Origin: Calditrichota bacterium
GTDB lineage: Bacteria; Zhuqueibacterota; Zhuqueibacteria; Residuimicrobiales; Krinioviventaceae
Reading direction: 5' to 3'
DNA length: 8,235 nucleotides
Assembly (NCBI GenBank): GCA_003818595.1
Contig: RPQV01000129.1
Coordinates: 1-8,235 of the forward strand
Part shown: piece after piece, positions 1 to 5,864 of the stretch
Layout of the letters: every line of letters begins with the position of its first letter
Position numbering within the stretch: position 1 is the first letter of the stretch
Notes under the pieces: generated by a model
Database searches by the model: none
The model's input: the letters and a program-made list of their open reading frames with translations, nothing else
What the model was told of the DNA's origin: nothing
Translations under genes and position numbers: made by a program

Positions 1-837
1 AGCTTTTGCTCAGCCCTGTTGGGCATTGCGATCGACAATGGATTCATCCACTCGATCGATCAAAAAGTGTTTGATTATTTTCCGGAATATGCCGACTTGA
101 TCACCCAATCGCCGGACAAAGCCGACTTGACCATCAGGCATCTGCTCACCATGACTTCGGGTTTGACCTACGACGATGAGAGTCTGCCCTATACCGATTC
201 CCGCAATGACATGAATCGATTTTATTCGAACCGGAATCCTATCCGATTTTTATTAGCCCTGCCGTTATTTGCTGAACCCAGTGCGGTGTATGATTATGAT
301 AACTGCAACACCAATATCATTGGTCAAATCATTTGTCAAGCCACCGGCGATCGACTGGATCTATTTGCCAAAGAAAATTTGTTCGATCAGCTGAACATCA
401 GACAACATGAGTGGCAAATCGTCCGCAATGATGTTGTCCTCAGTTCCGGGGATCTGCATCTACGCCCGAGAGACATGGCCAAGTTTGGGCTGCTCTTCCT
501 GCGTCGTGGTGAATGGAACGGACAAAGAATCATTTCTTCCGCATGGTGCGACGTCTCAACGGCAATGCATATTAACCCCAATGATTATAATTCTGAATTT
601 CACATGGTTGACGGCTATGGTTTTCAATGGTGGCAAAAGGATTACAGCTATCGCTCAAAAAGCTATCGCTCCTATTTTGCCTGGGGTTGGGGCGGACAGT
701 TGATTGTGAATATTCCAGAATTGAATCTGATCGTTGTGACCACGGCCGGCAACTGGTATGAGGCGGAAAAAATCTCTCCGTTCACCATTATTGCAGATTA
801 CATCATACCTTCAGCATGCGATGCCGGCAACTCATGA
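1..837 (+). CDS. Serine beta-lactamase-like hydrolase (class C / penicillin-binding protein fold), 5'-truncated by window edge
   Basis: The frame is open from base 1, giving 278 residues of a serine hydrolase of the beta-lactamase/transpeptidase-like family (AmpC, EstB, DD-peptidase relatives). The first residues, SFCSALLGIAID, match the stretch that follows the family's SxxK nucleophile motif (usually ...TKSFTSAL-G-AID), so the catalytic Ser and Lys lie just before base 1. Visible family marks are HLLTMTSGLTYDD (from about base 139), the YxN-type motif Tyr-Asp-Asn at 295-303, and a C-terminal AWGWGGQ at 679-699, which in this subfamily stands where classical enzymes carry KTG. The fold usually acts in the periplasm or outside the cell on ester or amide substrates; the true substrate cannot be read here. 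TTG at 19 is an internal codon, not the start. An 11-base direct repeat (646-656, 661-671) duplicates Ser-Tyr-Arg-Ser. Family assignment is firm; specific activity is unknown. Confidence 0.88.
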   Translation, partial: SFCSALLGIAIDNGFIHSIDQKVFDYFPEYADLITQSPDKADLTIRHLLTMTSGLTYDDESLPYTDSRNDMNRFYSNRNPIRFLLALPLFAEPSAVYDYDNCNTNIIGQIICQATGDRLDLFAKENLFDQLNIRQHEWQIVRNDVVLSSGDLHLRPRDMAKFGLLFLRRGEWNGQRIISSAWCDVSTAMHINPNDYNSEFHMVDGYGFQWWQKDYSYRSKSYRSYFAWGWGGQLIVNIPELNLIVVTTAGNWYEAEKISPFTIIADYIIPSACDAGNS

Positions 838-921
838 GCCCTGCTGTCGGAATCCGTTCCTCCGCCTGCACGGTAATATTTAGCCAATTATCTTTGATGT
901 TTGACATACTTAAAGGTTTCG

Positions 922-1183
922 ATGAACGTAACGAGTCATGACATTCTCGCCACCCTCGAAATGAACCATTTCAAGGGAGGAATCGTCTCCATTGAGCGCA
1001 TACGGGATTTAAAGTATTCAATCGAGAATTTGAATAGCATGGGTCTTTTTGACCGCACTTTTCATAACGAAAGAATCCACGCATTCCCCAAGTGGATAAC
1101 ATCAGAGTGGCATAATTGTCTGGGCGGCACACATTAACCGGATTCTGTCGCCGACGGGCGATTCTATACATGAAAGGCGATAA
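922..1183 (+). pseudogene. Probable remnant of an epoxyqueuosine-reductase-like 4Fe-4S protein N-terminus
   Basis: ATG at 922 is preceded by AAAGG (912-916) with a 5-base gap and opens a 71-residue frame ending at 1137. The segment GGIVSIERIRDLKYSIE, followed by GLFDRTFHNERI, resembles the N-terminus of QueG-like/4Fe-4S proteins (pattern: G-xx-IVSIE-x-L--L---IE----GL-D--F--ERL--F). The match fades after His-Ala-Phe (about 1078-1086). It seems to resume in the +1 frame: 1106-1129 reads Ser-Gly-Ile-Ile-Val-Trp-Ala-Ala, where the family has a K-S-I-I-V-V-A-V-P-like strand. That frame stops at 1181-1183. The frameshift, a probable small deletion and the missing iron-sulfur domain point to a decayed gene. 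Family and shift are inferred from memory of the pattern, not alignment. The alternative is a real short orphan protein of 71 residues (922-1137). Confidence 0.4.
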
Positions 1184-1186
1184 AGA

Positions 1187-1795
1187 ATGAACATTGCTCA
1201 AAGCGTAAAATGCAGTCAATTCCCCTGTACCGATGTCAGGCACGAATGCTATCGTGTCCCCACCATTGACGTGAACCCCGCGAATATTTCGATCATCCTC
1301 ATTTCAGAGGCCGCGCCGTCGGAACCTGCCGACTATTATTATGCGGATGGAGAGCCGCTATTTCAAAAAACAACCGTGCAGGCGTTTAACGATGCCGGGG
1401 CCAAGGTTTCTTCCATCAAAGACATCGTCGATCTTGGCATCTATTTGACAACAGCAGTGAAATGCGGCAAGGTAGAGTACCGCATCAAAACCGATACGAT
1501 CAGGCAATGCTCACTCCTTCTTGGAAAGGAGATTGCTTTATTTCCCCATTTAAAAGCATTTCTACTGATGGGCGACGTGGCGATCAAATCGTTCAATTAC
1601 ATAGCCGAACAAACCGGTGAGGCGAGAGTAATTCCTGCCGGTTCCACCTACAAACTTCGCGGACAAAAATACTTTTTTCGTGGAAAACGAGTCTTTCCGT
1701 CCTACTTGCAGGCGGGACCGAGTTTTTTTATTGAAAAGAGCAAGCGTAAAATGATTGCCCAGGATATTGCTGAGGCATTGAGTTTGGTAAATTGA
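1187..1795 (+). CDS. Uracil-DNA glycosylase superfamily protein
   Basis: A complete 202-residue protein. It resembles a widespread bacterial branch annotated as uracil-DNA glycosylase family. Supporting blocks are IILISEAAPSEPADYYY (residues 36-52, the place of the family's motif-1 loop), LFQKTTVQAFNDAG (58-71), LGIYLTTAVKCGK (83-95), LFPHLKAFLLMGDVAIKSFN (118-137) and VFPSYLQAGPSFFIEKSK (169-186). The last block sits where classical enzymes carry the HPS/HPSP DNA-intercalation loop; here the His is Phe. If active, it would remove uracil or related damaged bases in the cytoplasm during base-excision repair. Activity is unproven because canonical catalytic residues are not obvious. Cys9, Cys14, Cys21, Cys93 and Cys108 are present, so an Fe-S cluster as in family 4/5 enzymes is possible but not shown. 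The ATG at 1187 lies 3 bases after the stop of the upstream degraded frame and has only a weak Shine-Dalgarno (AAAG). Confidence 0.72.
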   Translation: MNIAQSVKCSQFPCTDVRHECYRVPTIDVNPANISIILISEAAPSEPADYYYADGEPLFQKTTVQAFNDAGAKVSSIKDIVDLGIYLTTAVKCGKVEYRIKTDTIRQCSLLLGKEIALFPHLKAFLLMGDVAIKSFNYIAEQTGEARVIPAGSTYKLRGQKYFFRGKRVFPSYLQAGPSFFIEKSKRKMIAQDIAEALSLVN

Positions 1796-1891
1796 TGAGC
1801 ACTGTGTGCATGTCTCGCATCACGAGGCCAAAACGAATTTGATCAGGCAGTGCTGACAACCGGAAGACGAGGCACAAGTCAGTTTATTCAG

Positions 1892-1910
1892 GCATCATGT
1901 TGTATGATGC
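1892..1910 (+). other. Perfect 7-bp inverted repeat upstream of the PorT-like gene
   Basis: GCATCAT (1892-1898) and ATGATGC (1904-1910) are perfectly complementary around the 5-base loop GTTGT. The repeat lies 47 bases before the ATG of the beta-barrel gene, in the 162-base spacer that follows the glycosylase-like gene. It has no T-run, so it is not a standard terminator. It could be an operator or a 5'-leader hairpin, or chance; no -35/-10 pair was recognised in the spacer. Confidence 0.25.
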
Positions 1911-1957
1911 GGCAGAAACCAATGATTCAATCGTTCGGGGGCGAGGAAGGGGTTCCG

Positions 1958-2602
1958 ATGAAATCGAAAATCATGATCACACTGGCGTTGATATTTATCC
2001 TCCGTGATCCTTGCAATGCCCAATGGATTCGTGCCTTTGGATTCAAAGCAGGCGGCATCCAGGCAAGCCAGACGTGGGAATATTCCGGCTGGCTGTCCGG
2101 TATGCAGATATACGACCAGGCGAGAACCGGCTGGTCTATCGGCGGATATGTTGAATGGTTAAACACGCCCCTGATCAGCGTCATCACCGAAGTGCAATAT
2201 TTACAAAAAGGGGCGAAAGAAGAAATAAATATCAGCACGGTTGAAAACCCTGAAGGTAGCGGAGAAACGATGTCGCTCGCACCTCGTCTTGATTACGTGT
2301 CGATACCCTTGCTGGCAAAAATCCGTACAAAAACATCTCAAGCCACTCTTTACGGTCTCGGCGGTCCGACGATTGATTTTCTGAAAAGCCACAATGAACA
2401 GGCGACCGGCGCCGTTTTCAGCGAGATCAAATCACCCGAGTTGGGCATTGCAATGGGCGCAGGGTTGGATTTCCCCATCATTTCCCAGTGTACATTGGGC
2501 GCTGAATTCAGATACCGCTCTGCTCTTCAATACGCCTATTCGAATTCAGTTCTCACGGTCAGAAACACCGCTATCGAATTTCTATTGACGGTCGGTTTTT
2601 AA
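1958..2602 (+). CDS. Outer-membrane beta-barrel protein, PorT-like family
   Basis: A 214-residue protein beginning at ATG 1958. That start is chosen because GAGGAAGG lies just upstream (1943-1950) and because it gives a classic signal peptide: Lys-rich start, hydrophobic core (IMITLALIFIL), then a likely signal-peptidase I cut after Cys-Asn-Ala, before QWIRAFGFKAGG. The frame runs open upstream to a GTG at 1850, but that extension has no signal-peptide logic. The mature part has alternating hydrophobic strands with Gly and aromatic residues, for example WSIGGYVEWLNTPLISVITE, LGIAMGAGLDFP and TLGAEFRYRSALQYAY. It ends in IEFLLTVGF, a C-terminal Phe strand typical of barrels inserted by the BAM machinery. 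This pattern fits the outer-membrane beta-barrel (PorT/OMP_b-brl_2) group, usually about 190-230 residues. The specific role is unknown. The next secreted protein starts 42 bases downstream, so the two may be cotranscribed. Confidence 0.75.
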   Translation: MKSKIMITLALIFILRDPCNAQWIRAFGFKAGGIQASQTWEYSGWLSGMQIYDQARTGWSIGGYVEWLNTPLISVITEVQYLQKGAKEEINISTVENPEGSGETMSLAPRLDYVSIPLLAKIRTKTSQATLYGLGGPTIDFLKSHNEQATGAVFSEIKSPELGIAMGAGLDFPIISQCTLGAEFRYRSALQYAYSNSVLTVRNTAIEFLLTVGF

Positions 2603-2644
2603 TCAATCGATTTTGCTTTATGAGGATGAGCAAATAGTGTAGTG

Positions 2645-3352
2645 ATGACCAAAACAGCAAAAAATATCTCTGCCATACTTTTTCTGTTCAACACAATCTG
2701 CCTGGCAAAAGGATTGAATATCAATGCATACACAGGCCTCATGCCGCGCTATCACACAGAATGGGCAAGTGTCACTGATTTCAACTATCCCATTGGGAAA
2801 CCGTTGCATTTGAAAACTATTGGATTGGGGGCGAGTTGTCCGCTTTCACGGACATCAGCAGTCGGATTGCGATTTTTATACGACTGGAATCACACGATCG
2901 ATGAGGAATTATACCATTTTGAGGCGAAAACCAATACGCAAGTTTATCTTCTCGACCTATTTATTCACTTGCACCTCTACCGGATTATGGGCATCCATTC
3001 ATCGCTCAATCTCATGGGCGGAGCCGCGTTGATTCATGAAGATCATTATCGAGCTTCCATTCATTATTCACAAACTGAACCATCGAGCCTTGCTCCCACT
3101 TTAGGCATCGAGCTTGACAATGCAGTCGATTTATCGTCGTTGGTGCGAGTGTCATTTCAAGTAGGATATAAAAGCTTGGATTCAACCATCAAAATCCGCA
3201 CGATTCCCCAGCTGATTGAGATTGAAGGTGATCCCCAGGGAGGAAATGACATTCCAATCAAATTGTCCTCCCACAGCATGTCAAAACAATTTAATTTAGA
3301 TCAGCTGTATTTACTTTTTTGTATTTCAATAAAATTAAATAATAGTGGCTGA
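2645..3352 (+). CDS. Secreted protein, probable outer-membrane beta-barrel, family not recognised
   Basis: A 235-residue protein from ATG 2645 (GTG at 2642 is the neighbouring alternative). The N-terminus MTKTAKNISAILFLFNTICLAKG is a signal peptide with a probable cut after Cys-Leu-Ala. The rest shows amphipathic strand-like stretches (LKTIGLGASCPL, AVGLRFLYDW, TQVYLLDLFIHLHLY, LNLMGGAALI, RVSFQVGYKSL, LDQLYLLFCISIKL), consistent with a small beta-barrel of the outer membrane. Unlike its upstream neighbour it does not end in Phe; the last residues after the final strand are Asn-Asn-Ser-Gly. The only Shine-Dalgarno-like site, GAGG at 2622-2625, is far from the start, so translation may be weak or coupled to the upstream gene. 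I do not recognise a named family. Barrel topology is inferred from strand pattern only. Confidence 0.6.
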   Translation: MTKTAKNISAILFLFNTICLAKGLNINAYTGLMPRYHTEWASVTDFNYPIGKPLHLKTIGLGASCPLSRTSAVGLRFLYDWNHTIDEELYHFEAKTNTQVYLLDLFIHLHLYRIMGIHSSLNLMGGAALIHEDHYRASIHYSQTEPSSLAPTLGIELDNAVDLSSLVRVSFQVGYKSLDSTIKIRTIPQLIEIEGDPQGGNDIPIKLSSHSMSKQFNLDQLYLLFCISIKLNNSG

Positions 3353-3398
3353 CGGCATGATGAGAGTTATGGGTATGATATTGAATAAAGGAGCTTTT

Positions 3399-3875
3399 AT
3401 GGAACAAGATTCTATACTTGTCTTTATGGCTATGGGTGCGGTAGTAATTATTTTGATCATCGCACTCGTTGCGCCCAAGGTCAGATGGAAAGCATCCAGA
3501 TGGGAGGAATTGGCCAAGTTATTCACGGCGTCGGATAGACCGCCGCAGAGCAAACTTTACAGGCAGTGCATGGGAAATGCCGGACGCGCTTCTTTTGCCA
3601 AGAGAACCAGATGGGCTTTTAGGATCGGCTTTTCTCCCGGCGGCATCACCATCAGAGTAAACTCGAAAAAATATCAAGACCTGCTCGTTCCGTGGGACAA
3701 AGTTCGCTCGGCTTCAAAATATTCGCTCGGCAGCCGCACCACCGCTCGAGTGGACATTGAATCCGGCGATATTCGGCTCAATTTTTATCTTGCCGGTGAA
3801 GCATTAACGATTTTTGAGTCCTGGCATAGAGTTGACGCTCAGTCTCTGCAGCAGTTTACAGACACAAAGATATAA
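3399..3875 (+). CDS. Single-pass membrane protein with a probable PH-like cytosolic domain, hypothetical
   Basis: A 158-residue protein. ATG 3399 is chosen because AAAGGAG lies 5 bases upstream (3388-3394); the open frame reaches back to a GTG at 3345 that would overlap the previous gene. Residues 5-26 (SILVFMAMGAVVIILIIALVAP) form one transmembrane helix, followed by basic residues (Lys-Val-Arg-Trp-Lys), suggesting a cytosolic C-terminal part. Features of that part are W--LA-LF (about residues 34-40), FRIGFSPGGITIRV, then LLVPWDKVRSASKY. This arrangement recalls small bacterial proteins in which a membrane helix carries a PH/GRAM-like beta domain ending in an (I/V)PW motif. That likeness comes from memory of the pattern and is not proven. 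No catalytic motif is seen. It is close behind the secreted protein gene (46 bases), so the same transcript is likely. Confidence 0.62.
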   Translation: MEQDSILVFMAMGAVVIILIIALVAPKVRWKASRWEELAKLFTASDRPPQSKLYRQCMGNAGRASFAKRTRWAFRIGFSPGGITIRVNSKKYQDLLVPWDKVRSASKYSLGSRTTARVDIESGDIRLNFYLAGEALTIFESWHRVDAQSLQQFTDTKI

Positions 3876-3900
3876 ATGACCGAAATAAGTTAAGGTCATT
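3875..3900 (+). other. Weak inverted repeat at the 3' end of the + strand gene set
   Basis: AATGACC (3875-3881) pairs perfectly with GGTCATT (3894-3900) around a 12-base loop, directly after the stop codon of the membrane protein gene. It is the only stem seen at the end of the + strand genes, but it is short and AT-rich and has no T-run behind it. A termination role is only possible, not supported. Confidence 0.2.
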
Positions 3901-3974
3901 CAACTCTTCGTACACTTTGATCAGAACTATCAACGCGGGTGCTGCAAATTCCCAAGGTAAACGATAAGACGCCC

Positions 3975-4041
3975 CTCTGTGCCTCTGTGTCTCCGTGCGA
4001 GGTCACCCTTTGCGGATCTTTGCGGCTTGGCGCCTTTGCGT
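3975..4041. repeat. Two-block degenerate 8-nt repeat in the convergent intergenic spacer
   Basis: Block one has three contiguous 8-nt units: CTCTGTGC (3975-3982), CTCTGTGT (3983-3990) and CTCCGTGC (3991-3998). After GAGGTCAC comes block two, with four units: CTTTGCGG (4008-4015), CTTTGCGG (4018-4025), CTTGGCGC (4026-4033) and CTTTGCGT (4034-4041). On the other strand this reads as CGCAAAG-type units followed by CACRGAG-type units. The units are too short for a CRISPR and have no spacers. Similar CACAGAG/CGCAAAG strings recur, to my recollection, in intergenic regions of many unrelated environmental bacteria, but I know no established function. The spacer (3876-4125) separates converging gene sets and holds no gene that I can support; no clear terminator was seen for either strand. 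Confidence 0.7.
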
Positions 4042-4125
4042 GAATCAAACATTTAACGTTCGCATTCAGACATAGCGTTGAATATAAGACAAATGATGTA
4101 TCCCCCTCTTTGTCTCAGCACTGGA

Positions 4126-4905
4126 TCACAGCTGAAACATCAAATCATCAATCTGATTCTTGATCTCCAAAAATTCACGGCTGTGCAGAGTCTCGCGCGT
4201 GCGCGGAACCGGCAGTTTGACGTCGATTTGCCGCACCAACGAAGCGGGTTTACCGCCCATGACGAAGAGTTTGGTGCCCAAAAATACCGCCTGCTCGATC
4301 TGATGGGTGACCAGCAGAATGGTTGACTGCAATTGCCGCCATAAAGTGGCAATCAACAAATTGATCTGTAATCCGGTGTCGTTGTCGAGACCACGGTTGG
4401 GTTCATCCAGGAGCACAATCCCTGGATTGGCGATGAGACTGCGCGCAATCACCACGCGCTGCAGTTGTCCGCCGGACAGCTTGCCGAATTTGGCATATTT
4501 GTGTTCATGCCCCTCCAACCCGACCGCTTTGACCATATTCATCGCCCTTTCCGCCGCCTCGGATTCTGCCATACCGCGATAAAGCAACGGCAGCATGACG
4601 TTTTTCAGCACGCTGTAATGTTCGAGCGCAGAGGGTTCCTGAAACACCATGGAAATCGGCGGCGACTGCTCGCGGCTGTTGCCGCGAATCAATATCCTGC
4701 CGGAATAAGGAGTCGCCAAACCGGCGATATATTTGAGCAGCGTTGTTTTACCGCATCCGGATTTGCCAAGAAGGACAATGAATTCGCCCGAGTCCGGAAC
4801 ATCTTCAACAACCATATTGAAATCTTTGATGATAAACGTTTTTCCCTGATCGTAACTGGTGCAGATGTCCTGCAGCTCGATCACATGTGGCGCATTCGAG
4901 GTCAC
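4126..4905 (-). CDS. ABC transporter ATP-binding protein, NitT/TauT (SsuB/TauB-like) type
   Basis: A 259-residue ABC ATPase that would sit on the cytosolic face and drive the adjacent permease. Visible motifs: Walker A GKSGCGKTT (residues 47-55), Q-loop Gln89 in MVFQEPSAL, signature LSGGQ (143-147), Walker B IVLLDEP with catalytic Glu168 (163-169), and switch His201 in LLVTHQIEQAVFLG. The VTH-x-xE-A block and the C-terminal LPVPRTRETL segment are typical of ATPases for nitrate, sulfonate and taurine importers. The D-loop region reads Asn-Arg-Gly-Leu-Asp, where these proteins normally have Phe-Gly-Ala-Leu-Asp, and there is a short insertion (VEDVPDSGEF) before Walker A, so this is a divergent branch. 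The start is GTG at 4905, with AGGAG 7 bases upstream. It lies 20 bases behind the permease stop, so both are one operon. It is the last gene of the cassette. Confidence 0.9.
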   Translation of the reverse strand: MTSNAPHVIELQDICTSYDQGKTFIIKDFNMVVEDVPDSGEFIVLLGKSGCGKTTLLKYIAGLATPYSGRILIRGNSREQSPPISMVFQEPSALEHYSVLKNVMLPLLYRGMAESEAAERAMNMVKAVGLEGHEHKYAKFGKLSGGQLQRVVIARSLIANPGIVLLDEPNRGLDNDTGLQINLLIATLWRQLQSTILLVTHQIEQAVFLGTKLFVMGGKPASLVRQIDVKLPVPRTRETLHSREFLEIKNQIDDLMFQL

Positions 4906-4925
4906 GCGATCACTCCTGTCATTGA

Positions 4926-5720
4926 TTAACTATATTTAAACGGAAACACTTTACGGTCGATTTGTTTGAGCAGAACATCGAAACCATAACCCACAGCGAC
5001 CATGATCAAAATCAGCGCATAGAGCTTCTCCGCCTCATTCTGGCGGAAATAAAGATTATAAATCAACGCGCCGATGCCCCCCTCCTGCTTGTTGATCAGC
5101 TCGACATACACCGCGTAGGTCCAACTGATGGCGACAATATTGATGAAATCAGTGAACACGCGCGAAAACACTTGGGGAATGAACACCGTTCTGATGATTT
5201 GCCATTGACTGGCGCCTAATGTTTTCACTGCGTCGATAAATATCTGCGGCGTTTCATTGATCCGTCCGACTACTGCAGTGATTAAATAAACCAGGATGGC
5301 AAAGGTGAGGAATTGAACTTTCATGAACATAAAAATGCCGAACGCAGCCATGAACAGTACAATTGTGGCGGTCAATGGGATATATCGGGTCGCCTGAATA
5401 TAACCGCCAAATAGCGCGTTGAACAGCGGGTATAGGCCGATGAGAAAGCCGATCGGCAGGGCAATCAATGCACCCTCCACCCAGCTGGCGAAATTCATAA
5501 AGATGGTCAGCCCGAGGTTTTGGAAAAGTCGGTCGCGGGTGATCAATTCGGGCAGACTGCCGATAATGGCAAAAGGCGACGGAATAATTTTGGGATTGAA
5601 CACATGAATCCGGACCGCCAACCACCACAGCAGGATGATCACCGCGAGTCCCAGCAAACCAATCTGCAGTTTATTCTTTTGCGGCAACTGTCCGCGCAAT
5701 TCAAACAGGGGCAGTTTCAT
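4926..5720 (-). CDS. ABC transporter permease, NitT/TauT (SsuC/TauC-like) type
   Basis: A 264-residue integral inner-membrane protein of the binding-protein-dependent transport permease family. Hydrophobic segments lie at about residues 19-37, 70-100, 113-132, 134-152, 190-210 and 232-250, fitting six membrane helices. The cytosolic EAA-type coupling loop is at 163-182 (DAVKTLGASQWQIIRTVFIP), with the expected Gly and Pro, and would dock onto the ATPase encoded next. The region before it (RYIPLTATIVLFMAAFGI) is also standard for the family, where P-x-x-A---L---W-G is common. The start ATG at 5720 has GGAGG 5 bases upstream. Length is normal for the family. The partner binding protein should be the fusion protein encoded 144 bases upstream. 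The substrate cannot be predicted from the permease. Confidence 0.9.
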   Translation of the reverse strand: MKLPLFELRGQLPQKNKLQIGLLGLAVIILLWWLAVRIHVFNPKIIPSPFAIIGSLPELITRDRLFQNLGLTIFMNFASWVEGALIALPIGFLIGLYPLFNALFGGYIQATRYIPLTATIVLFMAAFGIFMFMKVQFLTFAILVYLITAVVGRINETPQIFIDAVKTLGASQWQIIRTVFIPQVFSRVFTDFINIVAISWTYAVYVELINKQEGGIGALIYNLYFRQNEAEKLYALILIMVAVGYGFDVLLKQIDRKVFPFKYS

Positions 5721-5750
5721 TGATCCTCCACAAGAAAAAATCGTTACTGA

Positions 5751-5773
5751 CAGGGCGGCTTGAAGCCGCCCTG
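5751..5773 (-). promoter_or_regulatory. Strong GC-rich hairpin between the binding-protein and permease genes
   Basis: CAGGGCGGCT (5751-5760) and AGCCGCCCTG (5764-5773) form a perfect 10-bp stem with a 3-base loop. In the direction of transcription (- strand) it follows the stop of the fusion protein gene and is followed about 10 bases later by a run of six T (complement of 5735-5740), just before the permease ribosome-binding site. The T-run is too far from the stem for a canonical terminator. A leaky terminator or an mRNA-stabilising 3' hairpin that keeps binding-protein expression above transporter expression is a familiar arrangement in ABC operons; that role is inferred here. The remaining part of the spacer (5774-5864) shows nothing recognisable. 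Confidence 0.6.
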
Positions 5774-5864
5774 CCGAATCTATTTCATATCACAGGAATT
5801 CCCTGAAAACCACGAGGTCAACGGCGACGATTACAGTGATTCCGCACCGCTCATGTCAGCTGCT

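Noticed and set aside
901..930. Sigma-70 promoter (TTGACA at 901-906)
   Set aside because: A perfect -35 hexamer, but no -10-like box 16-18 bases downstream, and the site overlaps the ribosome-binding region of the ATG at 922.
1850..1957. N-terminal extension of the PorT-like protein from GTG 1850
   Set aside because: It would put 36 unrelated residues before a perfect signal peptide, while GAGGAAGG sits correctly for ATG 1958.
2620..2637. Five-codon leader peptide before the second secreted protein
   Set aside because: ATG AGG ATG AGC AAA TAG is open, but such short frames arise by chance and there are no regulatory codons or attenuator stem around it.
3875..3900. Intrinsic terminator for the + strand genes
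   Set aside because: The stem is only 7 bp with a 12-base loop and no T-run; kept only as a weak inverted repeat.
3975..4041. CRISPR array
   Set aside because: Units are about 8 bases, contiguous, degenerate and of two types; there are no unique spacers and no cas genes.
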